Shown: in pieces, positions 25,767 through 33,749 of the stretch
Layout of the letters: each line of letters opens with the position of its first letter
Numbering within the stretch: the first letter of the stretch is position 1
Assembly (NCBI RefSeq): GCF_002993335.1
Contig: NZ_PVNS01000004.1
Coordinates: 203,219-267,218 of the forward strand
DNA: 64,000 nt
Direction of reading: 5' to 3'
Source of the DNA: Alkalicoccus urumqiensis
Lineage (GTDB): Bacteria > Bacillota > Bacilli > Bacillales > Salisediminibacteriaceae
Made by a program: the position numbers and the translations under genes
The notes under the pieces: generated by a model
Told to the model about the DNA's origin: nothing
Seen by the model: the letters and a program-made list of their open reading frames with translations, nothing else
The model's database searches: none

Positions 25767-26249
25767 TCACACCGTAAATTCCTGTTCGGTTTTCATGTCG
25801 ACGGCTTCCCGTAAGAGACGTTCCAGAACCGCTGCAAAGACAGCAATAATGAACGAAGCTGCCAGAATAAACAAGCCGATGACGATAAGCCCTGGTGCAT
25901 CATCTGCATCGGCTACAAGATAAAACAGCGGCATGCCGGCAGCATAGATGAGTGTAATTGCCATGCCGCAGTATTTGATTTTCGTCAGCGCCCCTACCGA
26001 TACGGCTGAGAACGCTTCTTTCCGGTCGATCAGCCGCAGCAGACGGTATGCCTGATACAGCGCTGAAAAATACGGCACAGCCGATCCGTAAAAGACCGCG
26101 TAGACAAGCAGACCGATGCCTGGAAATTCAGGTACCATCAGCGCAGCAAACGACGCTGCCTGCGGTACGATAAACAAACAGAGCAGAAGAACCGGCACCG
26201 CCATTAAAGCAAGCGCTGCTTTTAACAGCAGCGTAGAACTCCATTTCAT
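25767..26249 (-). CDS. yoaS: DUF2975 family membrane protein (YoaS)
   Basis: 160 residues with four hydrophobic spans; the loop FSALYQAYRLLRLIDRKEAFS between spans two and three is the DUF2975 hallmark. First gene of the yoaS-yozG-yoaT operon, with GAGGTGACG before ATG and a good promoter 34-62 bp upstream. The pairing of a DUF2975 protein with a tiny XRE regulator is common, which suggests the membrane protein modulates the regulator; this is inference. Confidence 0.85.
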   Translation of the reverse strand: MKWSSTLLLKAALALMAVPVLLLCLFIVPQAASFAALMVPEFPGIGLLVYAVFYGSAVPYFSALYQAYRLLRLIDRKEAFSAVSVGALTKIKYCGMAITLIYAAGMPLFYLVADADDAPGLIVIGLFILAASFIIAVFAAVLERLLREAVDMKTEQEFTV

Positions 26250-26282
26250 TATCCGTCACCTCATTTACCAGATTCTTCTGTT

Positions 26283-26311
26283 AGTATAGCTGGTTATTTA
26301 TCGTTTATCAA
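26283..26311 (-). promoter_or_regulatory. SigA-type promoter of yoaS
   Basis: On the minus strand TTGATA (26311-26306) and TATACT (26288-26283) with a 17-bp spacer. Confidence 0.75.
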
Positions 26312-26535
26312 TAAATAATTATTCTTTTTGTATAAAGGTAACAATTATGAGGAGAGTTCTCTTCTTCCAATGTCTGAAGCTGCGCGTGTTCCGGAGGGGA
26401 GCTGACGATAAGGAAGGGGGAGCCGGCAGTGAAGTCTCACGACGGAGAAGTAAAGTCTACTAACAGAAGCTTCCGCTCCGGAGTAAGGGTAAACGAATAC
26501 TTTTTAGAAGGCAAAAAAAAGAAACCCTCCCTTTT

Positions 26536-26735
26536 CGGGAAGGCTGTCGAACAGGTGGTAGGATAGCGGTGCTTCTCCAGCCCTCGGCGGAAGCCTGCGT
26601 GGGCTTGTCTGCAAGCCGGGCGCTAGTTGCACGGCTGCAGCGCATGAGCGGAGCCGGCCTTTGGTTTGAGCCGCAGGGAAGCGAACTTCTGCCATGCGGC
26701 GCGGCCGTGCGGAGCCATGTTTCTTCAAGCACAAA
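26536..26735 (+). repeat. Composite of truncated repeat R1 (copy d) and repeat R2 (copy a)
   Basis: 26536-26612 matches the left part of R1 copy c (GGCTGTCGAACAGGTGG, then CTTCTCCAGCCCTCGGCGGA and GCGTGGGCTTGTCT) but lacks the central hairpin and right arm. R2 follows at 26645-26735: GAGCGGAGCCGGCCTTTGG, a stem, then GCGGCGCGGCCGTGCGGAGCC. The rest of the 620-bp gap (26312-26535) shows no gene I can support. Confidence 0.8.
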
Positions 26736-26825
26736 ACGAATCGCACCGGCGTCCCAGCCCTGTTTCTGCATCCACGGCCGCCACAGCCCGCAGACCTGGA
26801 TGGAGCATACCCGGAATCCCATCAA

Positions 26826-26857
26826 GCAAAAAAACCGCAGTGCCGGGGCACTGCGGG
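26826..26857 (-). terminator. Terminator after the 117-residue gene
   Basis: On the minus strand CCGCAGTGCC pairs with GGCACTGCGG followed by seven T, a few bases after the stop at 26869. Confidence 0.88.
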
Positions 26858-26868
26858 GGAAATGACGC

Positions 26869-27222
26869 TTAATATGGAAGTGCGTGCAGCGTTTCGCCGT
26901 CCGATTCCGTTTCCGTTAAGTTCTGGTTTACCCAGTTGATCTGATCGTCGTTTAACGCGATCGTTTTTGTACCGTCGGTTCCGGTAATAACGATATTGCC
27001 GTGGATCGTGTCATTCAGCTCGCCTTCATGCTGAAGTACAAGTTTTTTCTCCTGGTTCAGAAGTGCGGCGCGCGGGTTTTTCCAAAGGACGATATTTTCC
27101 GGGAGATATATAGCCTCCGGAGGTCCTTCCACGAGTCCTGTAATGGCATCAATGTTGAAATTGTCCATGTCGCGCTTTTCAAATCCGTTGTTTTTGTCCT
27201 GGAGATAGAGAATAGTCATCAT
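26869..27222 (-). CDS. Unknown 117-residue cytoplasmic protein
   Basis: Begins with a double Met after GAAAGGATG. Contains TILYLQDKNNGFEKRDMDNF, then VEGPPEAIYLPENIVLWKNP and a second half HEGELNDTIHGNIVITGTDG. No membrane or signal segment. I do not recognise the family. It may share the tenA-lipoprotein transcript (61-bp gap) or have its own promoter; a strong terminator follows. Confidence 0.7.
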   Translation of the reverse strand: MMTILYLQDKNNGFEKRDMDNFNIDAITGLVEGPPEAIYLPENIVLWKNPRAALLNQEKKLVLQHEGELNDTIHGNIVITGTDGTKTIALNDDQINWVNQNLTETESDGETLHALPY

Positions 27223-27283
27223 ATCTGCATCCTTTCGTACGAAATTGGCGTTCTGTACAGACAGTTACCATTTTTGCGGAAGG

Positions 27284-27877
27284 TTAAACATCCTCTTCTT
27301 CTCCAAGAGGTTCTCCCGTAAACTGGATGCCAAGGATGAGGACACGGTCTTCTTCCTCTATCATCCTTTCCACGTTGGCCGGAGCCAGAAAATCGCCTGC
27401 GGCTGACGAGCCGGAATGGGCGGCATAAAGCCAGATCGGTTCTTCCATCCGTATCTCCCGGCCGTTCCCGCCTACTCCGCTCACGCCGCTTACAGGCTCT
27501 ATGTCTCCGGAGCTGAACCGGCTCGCCGTAAATTCGCCTCCGCCCCGATCAAACTGGATATCCATATGAACCGGACCTTCTCCAGTAAGACCTGCTGCTG
27601 AAAGATAGATTTCTTCGACGCTTTCCCACTCGAAGTCTACTCCCACAGCGCCGATCTGATCGGTATCCCGGACCGGTTCCCCGCCTTCATAGTGCTGAAA
27701 CAGTATTTCGAGTGTCGCTGCCTCTTCCGGGATGTCCGGCTCAAAGGCCCAGGCTGCGTCGCTTCCAAACTGAAGCAGCCGCTCCTCTTTATCACCAAGA
27801 TCTGCTGTGGTGAGATAGTCCCCATCCTCTGCACTGCAGGCAGCAAGCAGGAAAACGGCTCCGACTACTTTTTTCAT
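27284..27877 (-). CDS. Putative lipoprotein downstream of tenA
   Basis: 197 residues from ATG 27877 (AGGAGG upstream). The short signal MKKVVGAVFLLAAC ends in a lipobox, with Cys about residue 14. The mature part is acidic and beta-rich with no recognised domain (FEWESVEEIYLSAAGLTGEG, GREIRMEEPIWLYAAHSGS). It starts 10 bp after tenA and so is probably under the same TPP riboswitch, which hints at a role with thiamine or its degradation products outside the membrane. A longer upstream reading would overlap tenA and lacks a ribosome site. Confidence 0.72.
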   Translation of the reverse strand: MKKVVGAVFLLAACSAEDGDYLTTADLGDKEERLLQFGSDAAWAFEPDIPEEAATLEILFQHYEGGEPVRDTDQIGAVGVDFEWESVEEIYLSAAGLTGEGPVHMDIQFDRGGGEFTASRFSSGDIEPVSGVSGVGGNGREIRMEEPIWLYAAHSGSSAAGDFLAPANVERMIEEEDRVLILGIQFTGEPLGEEEDV

Positions 27878-27887
27878 GTCCTTCCTC

Positions 27888-28559
27888 CTAGGTGCGGACA
27901 GGCCACCCTTCCTGCTTGTAAGCCATCTCCCAGAAGGCATATTCCATCTGGGCGCTTAAGAGAAAGTGGGACTTCATCCGCTTTTTTTCTTCCGCTCCTG
28001 CCTGCTCGGCGCAGCGGTCGATCATCGAACGGAACGTGGTCGTAATGCTGTCTACTTCGTCTGCGGCGTAAAACATAATCCAGTCGTAGAACGGATGCGT
28101 TTTGTCCGGATTAACTTCTTCCGCCAGCCTGCAGCCGATTTCCCAGTATGTCCACGGGCATGGCGCAAGCGCCGTCAACGTCTCGCCGAGAGAGCCCTGA
28201 GCTGCCTCCATCATGTGGCGGGTGTAATGATGGGCTGTCGGTGCGAGCGGGGCCTTCTGAAGCTCTTCATAGCGCACCCCGGCCACCTCACAGAAATTAT
28301 GATGCGGATGGACTTCGTCGTTTAAAATAAAACCGATCTGCTCCTGGAAAAAGGTCATGTCCTGCCGGTCCGTGCATTTCGATACGGCCAGGCCGTAAAT
28401 GCGGCAGAACGTCGTTAAGTACTCAAAATCCTGCCGGACGTAATGAAGGAGCGCTTCTTTCGGCAGATCCCCCTCCCCGATGCCTTTCACAAACGGATGG
28501 TGGAAAATCGCCTCAAAAACCGGCTCCGCTTCCTGACGCAGTTCTTCTGAAAATCGCAT
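27888..28559 (-). CDS. tenA: Aminopyrimidine aminohydrolase/thiaminase II (TenA)
   Basis: 223 residues from ATG 28559 after GGAGGAGG. TenA features: FHHPFVKGIGEGDLPKEALL, HYVRQDFEYLTTFCRIYGLA, and ALAPCPWTYWEIG with the active-site Cys, and AADEVDSITTTF near the end. It recovers the pyrimidine part of degraded thiamine by hydrolysing aminopyrimidines. A TPP riboswitch with its own terminator precedes it, so it is made when thiamine pyrophosphate is scarce. Confidence 0.93.
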   Translation of the reverse strand: MRFSEELRQEAEPVFEAIFHHPFVKGIGEGDLPKEALLHYVRQDFEYLTTFCRIYGLAVSKCTDRQDMTFFQEQIGFILNDEVHPHHNFCEVAGVRYEELQKAPLAPTAHHYTRHMMEAAQGSLGETLTALAPCPWTYWEIGCRLAEEVNPDKTHPFYDWIMFYAADEVDSITTTFRSMIDRCAEQAGAEEKKRMKSHFLLSAQMEYAFWEMAYKQEGWPVRT

Positions 28560-28605
28560 GGTCTGTTCCTCCTCCAAAAATGTTGGAAGATGATCCACAC
28601 CGGAG

Positions 28606-28643
28606 TAAAAAAACACTTCTCCCATCAGAATGGAAAGAAGCGC
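28606..28643 (-). terminator. Riboswitch-controlled terminator upstream of tenA
   Basis: On the minus strand CTTCTTTCCAT pairs with ATGGGAGAAG around TCTG, followed by seven T. It lies between the TPP aptamer and the tenA ribosome site, as expected for transcriptional control. Confidence 0.8.
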
Positions 28644-28680
28644 ACGGCGGAAACAGCTGTACGAAAGCCGTTCCTGAGCC

Positions 28681-28764
28681 ACTTTCCTCCGCTGGTATCA
28701 ACCAGATCAGGTTCAAAGGGTCCGGCATCTGCCGTCTCAGCCTGTAGAAGGCTCCCCCAGTGGA
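28681..28764 (-). promoter_or_regulatory. TPP riboswitch (THI element)
   Basis: The minus strand carries the conserved THI blocks GGGGGAGCC, GGCTGAGA, GACCCTTTGAACCTGATCTG and GGTTGATACCAGCGGAGGAA. A promoter lies just upstream: TTGATT (28806-28801) and TATAAT (28784-28779), 16 bp apart. TPP binding should favour the terminator at 28606-28643 and switch off tenA. Confidence 0.96.
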
Positions 28765-28917
28765 TATCTTCACCGCTCATTATACCGTTTCATCTGGGAA
28801 AATCAACCAGACTTTCGATGATCCTTCCAATGGCTCATTTTCCCGGACCAGGTTTGAATTTTTTCTGTACCGGCAATAGCACTTACGGAAAGTGAGAACG
28901 AAAAGGAGTGAAGATCG

Positions 28918-29904
28918 ATGGCAGAACTGAAACAGAATCATAAAATGGGGTTCGGTACCGCCCCACTCGGCAACATGTTCCGGGAAATACCGGAGGAAGA
29001 GGCCCGCAGAACCGTCGAAGCGGCCTGGGAACACGGCATCCGCTATTTTGACACCGCGCCGTTTTACGGAGCAGGACTCGCAGAGATCCGTCTCGGTGAA
29101 GTCCTGTCCCAATACAACCGCGACGACTTCGTTCTGAGTACGAAAGTCGGCCGGCTGATTCTCGACGAAGAAGAAGATAAAGAAGGTCTGTTTCATTACG
29201 GCCGAAAAAACAAAGTCGTCGATGACTATTCGGCAGAAGCGACCGAGAAATCGCTCGAGGACAGCATGAAGCGCCTGCAGACGGACCGTCTCGATTATGT
29301 CTATGTGCATGACATTTCGCCGGACTTTCAGGGAGATGAGTGGCTGGCCCGCTTTGATGAAGCGCGCACCGGCGCTTTCCGCGTTCTGGAGAAAAAGCGG
29401 AAAGAAGGTGTTATTCAAGGCTGGGGTCTCGGCGTCAACCGCACGGAGCCGATTGAAACGGCGCTGCAGCTTGAGGAAATGCAGCCGACCATTTCGCTTC
29501 AGGCTACGCGCTACAACCTGCTGAATCACGAGCACGCTCTGCAGCGTCTCATGCCTGCAGCAGAAAAACAGGGCATGGATGTCGTTGTCGGTGCTCCATT
29601 CGGTTCCGGTGTGCTCGTCGGCGGCGACCATTATGACTACGGAGATGTCCCGGACGCCATTGCCCGCCGCGTCAACCGGCTGAAACAGATTGCAGAGTCG
29701 CATGATGTGCCGTTGAATGCAGCGGCGATCCAATTTTCCGCCGCGCACCCGGCTGTGGCAGCCGTTATTCCCGGAGGCAGCCGTCCGGAGCGCATTAAAG
29801 ACAACATGGAAGCACTGCAGATGAACATTCCTGACGCATTCTGGCAGGAACTCCGCCGCGAAAACCTTGTTTCCAGACAGGCACCTCTTCCCGGTGGGAA
29901 TTAA
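28918..29904 (+). CDS. Aldo/keto reductase
   Basis: 328 residues, AKR barrel. MGFGTAPLGNMF, DTAPFYGAGLAEIRLGEVL with catalytic Asp and Tyr, STKVGRL with the Lys, and the C-terminal cofactor region VIPGGSRPERIKDNM. The sequence type resembles D-threo-aldose 1-dehydrogenase/pyridoxal dehydrogenase relatives, which oxidise sugars such as fucose or galactose with NAD(P). Ends at a strong terminator. The substrate is not certain. Confidence 0.88.
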   Translation: MAELKQNHKMGFGTAPLGNMFREIPEEEARRTVEAAWEHGIRYFDTAPFYGAGLAEIRLGEVLSQYNRDDFVLSTKVGRLILDEEEDKEGLFHYGRKNKVVDDYSAEATEKSLEDSMKRLQTDRLDYVYVHDISPDFQGDEWLARFDEARTGAFRVLEKKRKEGVIQGWGLGVNRTEPIETALQLEEMQPTISLQATRYNLLNHEHALQRLMPAAEKQGMDVVVGAPFGSGVLVGGDHYDYGDVPDAIARRVNRLKQIAESHDVPLNAAAIQFSAAHPAVAAVIPGGSRPERIKDNMEALQMNIPDAFWQELRRENLVSRQAPLPGGN

Positions 29905-29909
29905 TAAAC

Positions 29910-29944
29910 GAAAGCGGGCACTCCTTCCTGGGTGCCCGCTCTTT
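29910..29944 (+). terminator. Terminator after the aldo/keto reductase
   Basis: AGCGGGCAC pairs with GTGCCCGCT, then CTTTAT. Confidence 0.75.
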
Positions 29945-30332
29945 ATATCCCACCCTGATTCTCCGGTGACGCTGCCTGATTCCCCTGGTACTGGTGATAC
30001 GCGACTGACAGCATCCCCCCGACAGCTAGAATGATTGGAATGCTGGTGCTCATGTTCGTCGGCTCCAGACCAGCCGCATAGCAGACAGCTGCCGTAGAAG
30101 AAACGACGAGGACAAGCGCTGCGGAAGCATTCCGCTCCTGTTTCCACTCCGCTGCGCTGCGTTTTTTCGGCGGCGTTTTGTATATTGACTCCAGAATTCC
30201 CGCACCGATAAAGAGCACGACCGATGCGGCGAGTCCAATCGGCGTAATGGATGTGAAGTCCTGCAGAATCAGGCTGACCATGGATGCTGCCATCAGGAAA
30301 AACGACGTTCTTTTCGCACGTCTGTTAGTCAT
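29943..30332 (-). CDS. Small multispan membrane protein, second of a pair
   Basis: 129 residues with four hydrophobic spans and a basic middle loop (SIYKTPPKKRSAAEWKQERN). Starts inside the last codons of its upstream neighbour (30325-30332 overlap). The two proteins share size and layout and may be diverged duplicates; together they could form a heteromeric membrane complex. No family recognised. Confidence 0.65.
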   Translation of the reverse strand: MTNRRAKRTSFFLMAASMVSLILQDFTSITPIGLAASVVLFIGAGILESIYKTPPKKRSAAEWKQERNASAALVLVVSSTAAVCYAAGLEPTNMSTSIPIILAVGGMLSVAYHQYQGNQAASPENQGGI

Positions 30333-30717
30333 GAGATTCCTCCCCGGTCCCGCTGTCCCGATGGTTCGTCCATTTTACATAGTGATACCCTGCAGCGCCG
30401 GCACCGGCGAGACCGATGACGACGAGGAGCACCGGCGGTATTGCTTCCACTTCCCCTCCGAGCAGGTACAGGACCGCTGCTGTAATAACGAAAGCCGCGG
30501 AAACAATAGCGGTCGTCAGCAGATTTTCTTTATGGCGCCTGGCTTCTACCTCGAATTTCCGATAATGATGCACCGTCTGCAGTCCGAGAAATACGGCCAT
30601 CAACGCGGAAGCGACTCCTGATCCGACATCCGGGCCATTGGAAAACATCGAACTCGTCAACGTGACAATCCCGATCACCCCGGAGAGCACCGTTGCTGAG
30701 AATAGTAGGTTTTTCAT
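30325..30717 (-). CDS. Small multispan membrane protein, first of a pair
   Basis: 130 residues, four hydrophobic spans, a basic loop (HHYRKFEVEARRHKENLL) at the same relative place as in the next gene, and a charged C-terminus. Translational overlap with the next gene indicates an operon. Unknown function. Confidence 0.65.
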   Translation of the reverse strand: MKNLLFSATVLSGVIGIVTLTSSMFSNGPDVGSGVASALMAVFLGLQTVHHYRKFEVEARRHKENLLTTAIVSAAFVITAAVLYLLGGEVEAIPPVLLVVIGLAGAGAAGYHYVKWTNHRDSGTGEESHD

Positions 30718-30781
30718 AAACGCTCCTTATAGTCGTTTTCTCCATACTACCATATTAATGGAAAATAATGCAGGGTGATTT

Positions 30782-31450
30782 TTGTCACAGCTGCACGTCA
30801 TACAGAATGATATGCTGAAGGCAGAAAAGGAGGCGGTTCTCGTGAACGTATGGCTTTATCCCGCAAAAGAGCGGTGGACGAGTGAAACGGCGGAAAACCT
30901 CGGTATGAACCTGGATGAAAATTCGCTTAGCTTAGAAAGCATGTCAGCTGAAGGTCGTCTTCGGCTCCATGGAATATGGGAAAAGGAACAGAAACGGCTT
31001 TCCCTCACCATTCCGCCGCGACTGACGATGCAGGAATACGACGGCATTCATCTGCTGATTCTTAGACTGCAGAAACAACTCGCCGCAGACGTCGATGATA
31101 CAGAAACGTTTATGGGATATACCGAAAGCGGAGAGGAAGCGTACTTGATCCGCAACTGGAAAGCTTGGACCGCGTTTCTCCGCCAGGCCGGCCAGCGGTC
31201 GCTTTCCGGACATAAAGTACGGGTCACAAAGGAAGGAAATACGTGGGAAGGACTACTGCTCGATTACTGCGAGCGGCTTTCGCCGGAGAGGTATCAAATT
31301 ACAGAGTGCCTGCTGCTGACGAACTCAGGGGAAATTTCCGTGCAGGGAACCGACCTGCTCGTGGAACCGACCGGCGATATGCTGCAGGCCCCGACAGAAG
31401 ACGTGCCGTCTCTGGCTGACCAGCTGAAACGCATTTCTCCAACGTCGTAA
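30782..31450 (+). CDS. Unknown 222-residue protein
   Basis: TTG start at 30782 preceded by AGGGTGAT; the next in-frame Met has no ribosome site. Soluble and charged with Trp-rich segments (LVNVWLYPAKERWTSETAE, then YLIRNWKAWTAFLRQAG) and a C-terminal part (VRVTKEGNTWEGLLLDYCE, TNSGEISVQGTDLLV) that looks like a small beta-barrel. No family recognised. Ends at the terminator shared with fnr. Confidence 0.65.
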   Translation: MSQLHVIQNDMLKAEKEAVLVNVWLYPAKERWTSETAENLGMNLDENSLSLESMSAEGRLRLHGIWEKEQKRLSLTIPPRLTMQEYDGIHLLILRLQKQLAADVDDTETFMGYTESGEEAYLIRNWKAWTAFLRQAGQRSLSGHKVRVTKEGNTWEGLLLDYCERLSPERYQITECLLLTNSGEISVQGTDLLVEPTGDMLQAPTEDVPSLADQLKRISPTS

Positions 31451-31479
31451 TTCCGCTTGTTATTGTTCATCTTCACAGG

Positions 31480-31517
31480 AAAGAGGCTGCCTCCAGCAAC
31501 GGAGACAGCCTCTTTGT
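31480..31517. terminator. Bidirectional terminator between the unknown gene and fnr
   Basis: AAAGAGGCTG(C)CTCC pairs with GGAGACAGCCTCTTT. Confidence 0.85.
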
Positions 31518-31521
31518 TTAC

Positions 31522-32232
31522 TTAAATGGTGCATACTTCTACGGGACAGTCCCCGCACTGAAGGTACTCTTTTAAATAGGGAATGTTTTTTAAGATAATG
31601 TAGTTTCCTTCGTAGCAGAGCACGCTGTCTTTTTTCAGCTCGTTCATCATACGGTTGACGCCTTCGCGTGTCGTGCCGATGTAGTCGGCAATATCCTGAT
31701 TAGTTAACTTCACGTCGATGAGCGTGCCGTCTGCATGTGCTTTTCCGTACGAATTGCTGAATCGGATCAACGTCGAATACAGGCCTCCTTTTTTCCCGCA
31801 TAAAATCAAATCGCGGAATTTGGCCTGTGTTGACTGCGTGTGGATCGCGAACCATTTCATGAAAGCGACGGCGATTTCCCCGTTTTTCTCAAACAGGCTT
31901 TCGATCGTCTCCCGGTTGAAGCGCACGAGTTCAGCATCTTCTGCCACCGTTGCGGTCACGCTGATTGCCATTGGATTAAAGAGCCCTACTTCGCCTGCAA
32001 GTTCGCCGCGCTGCTTTAAATGCAGCGAGAATTCTTTGCCATCCACCGTCATTTTACTGAGACGGACTTTGCCGGACATGACTAAATACACGTATTCCGG
32101 GTACTCTCCTTCGGTGAAGAGAACCGTGCCGATTCGTTTCGTCATTTCCGTTCCGTGCTCTAGAAGCAGCTGCCGGTTTTCCTCCGACAACTGGTCATAA
32201 AAACGGCGCATGGTACGTTCCTGCTTCAGCAT
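31522..32232 (-). CDS. fnr: Fnr-type Crp/Fnr regulator with C-terminal cysteine cluster
   Basis: 236 residues: cyclic-nucleotide-like sensor domain (GTVLFTEGEYPEYVYLVMSG, LHLKQRGELAGEVGLFNP), dimerisation helix, and a Crp helix-turn-helix (LTNQDIADYIGTTREGVNRMM). The tail ends CGDCPVEVC, three cysteines of the kind that hold the 4Fe-4S cluster in B. subtilis Fnr, unlike the N-terminal cysteines of the E. coli protein. It should activate anaerobic genes when oxygen is absent. The nitrate operon directly upstream has a perfect TGTGA-N6-TCACA box. Confidence 0.88.
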   Translation of the reverse strand: MLKQERTMRRFYDQLSEENRQLLLEHGTEMTKRIGTVLFTEGEYPEYVYLVMSGKVRLSKMTVDGKEFSLHLKQRGELAGEVGLFNPMAISVTATVAEDAELVRFNRETIESLFEKNGEIAVAFMKWFAIHTQSTQAKFRDLILCGKKGGLYSTLIRFSNSYGKAHADGTLIDVKLTNQDIADYIGTTREGVNRMMNELKKDSVLCYEGNYIILKNIPYLKEYLQCGDCPVEVCTI

Positions 32233-32275
32233 AGCCGCTCCTTTCTATAGTGAAAACCAGAGTGCATATGGTTTC

Positions 32276-32304
32276 AGTATAGAAGGAGCGGGCAGAAAAG
32301 TAAA
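32276..32304 (-). promoter_or_regulatory. Candidate promoter of fnr
   Basis: On the minus strand TTTACT (32304-32299) and TATACT (32281-32276), 17 bp apart, in the 105-bp gap between narK and fnr. fnr could also be reached by read-through from the nitrate operon. Confidence 0.5.
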
Positions 32305-32337
32305 TATGTTGAAGAAAGTTTCTTCTTTTTTACTTCT

Positions 32338-33528
32338 TTATGATGAAGCAGCTTGTTTCCACGAAAGGGCTGGGCGGCGGACAAACTGGCGGTAGTTCAG
32401 AAGCAGACAGCACACCGACAGTACAGCGAGCAGAATGAACCCGACCGTATAGGCACCGAGCAGATCTCGTACCGTTCCGAGAAGGATCGGCGGGAAGAAA
32501 CCTCCGAGACCGCCTGCCGCTCCGACAAGACCGGTCACTGCTCCGGTTGACTGCGGGAAAAGCTGCGGAACGAGCTTGAATACTGCGCCGTTTCCGATAC
32601 CGGTAGATGCCGCAACAAATAGACAGGCCGCAGTCATGACAATCAGATTATGCATGCCGCCGCTGATGACAAGGGCTCCTGCAGCAATCCCGGTAAACAC
32701 GAAGACGAGTACGCGCTCCGCTCCGAGCTTATCCCCGAGAAACCCGCCGAGCGGCCGGGCTGCCGTGGCCAGAATGACGAATCCGGCAGCACGCATGCCG
32801 GCATCCACGGCGGTAAGTCCATAGAGATCCATTAATAAAATCGGCAGGTACATACTGAAAGCGACGAATGCGCCGAAGGTGACAAAGTAGAACAATGAAA
32901 GCACCCACGTATTGGAGAAACGGACGACCGACAGCGAGTCACGAACGGTTTTCGGTGGTCCCTGCAAGGGCGTTTCCGGTGTAAAAAACCAGATGAGCAG
33001 CGCAAAACCGAGTACCGGAATAATGAGCAGCCAGAATGTACCGCTCACCCCCGCCACAGCGGCAAGACCCGGAAGAAAGAAGCCGGCGAGTGCGGTTCCG
33101 GCGTTGCCGAGGCCGTTCACACCAAGGGCGGTTCCCTGCTTTTCCGGCGGCGTCCATTTTGACACGAAGGTGATGGACACGGCGAATGCGGCTCCGGATG
33201 TGCCGAGAAGGAGTGCCCAGACGAGAAGCATGGCATAGGATGTCGTGAAGCCGATGCCGATGAGTGGAATGATGGTAAACAGTAAGAGGCCGGTGAATAC
33301 TTTTCTGCCGCCGTACCGGTCGGCGAGAATGCCGGCGGGCAGCCGCATGATGGAGCCGAGCAGTACAGGTACAGCGACGAGCAGACTCTGCTGGGTGGCG
33401 CTCAGGCCGTACATGTCGCGGAAATGTCCGGCCAGCGGTGAGATCGCGGCCCAGACGGTGAACGCTGCGGCCATGGCAAGCGTCGAGATAAGCAGAATCC
33501 GCCGGCTCTGTGTCGTTTGTGTGTTCAT
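32338..33528 (-). CDS. narK: NarK/NasA-type nitrate/nitrite MFS transporter
   Basis: 396 residues with about twelve spans. NarK-family segments include RLPAGILADRYGGRKVF, the nitrate signature-like GTSGAAFAVSITFVSKWTPPEKQG and GLGNAGTALAGFFLPG, and near the end GNGAVFKLVPQLFPQSTGAVTG. It brings nitrate into, or nitrite out of, the cytoplasm. It is the last of six tightly overlapping genes of the nitrate operon and overlaps the preceding membrane-protein gene by four bases. A nitrate transporter implies a cytoplasmic active site for the reductase. Confidence 0.9.
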   Translation of the reverse strand: MNTQTTQSRRILLISTLAMAAAFTVWAAISPLAGHFRDMYGLSATQQSLLVAVPVLLGSIMRLPAGILADRYGGRKVFTGLLLFTIIPLIGIGFTTSYAMLLVWALLLGTSGAAFAVSITFVSKWTPPEKQGTALGVNGLGNAGTALAGFFLPGLAAVAGVSGTFWLLIIPVLGFALLIWFFTPETPLQGPPKTVRDSLSVVRFSNTWVLSLFYFVTFGAFVAFSMYLPILLMDLYGLTAVDAGMRAAGFVILATAARPLGGFLGDKLGAERVLVFVFTGIAAGALVISGGMHNLIVMTAACLFVAASTGIGNGAVFKLVPQLFPQSTGAVTGLVGAAGGLGGFFPPILLGTVRDLLGAYTVGFILLAVLSVCCLLLNYRQFVRRPALSWKQAASS

Positions 33529-33749
33529 CGTGATCCCTCCTGATGGCGTGGTGCAGCTCTATATTCGGCGCGGTACCAGCCGATGGTGCAGGCGGCGGTC
33601 GCCAGTGTCGTTCCGGCAGCGATGAGCGTCAGGGTATAGACCCGGGTCCATTCGTGGCCGAGGTACGCTTCGATCGTCCACTGGAGCAGGACGACGTGGA
33701 CAGCGACAGAAACGAGAAGCACAAGGGTGTACAGGTGTTTTTTAGCCAT
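33525..33749 (-). CDS. Small two-span membrane protein in the nitrate operon
   Basis: 74 residues from ATG 33749 (GGCAGGTG upstream): two hydrophobic helices (LYTLVLLVSVAVHVVLLQW and VYTLTLIAAGTTLATAACTIG) and a basic tail. It overlaps the Rieske gene before it by eight bases and narK after it by four. It may be an accessory subunit anchoring the reductase or Rieske protein; that role is inferred only from position. Confidence 0.75.
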   Translation of the reverse strand: MAKKHLYTLVLLVSVAVHVVLLQWTIEAYLGHEWTRVYTLTLIAAGTTLATAACTIGWYRAEYRAAPRHQEGSR

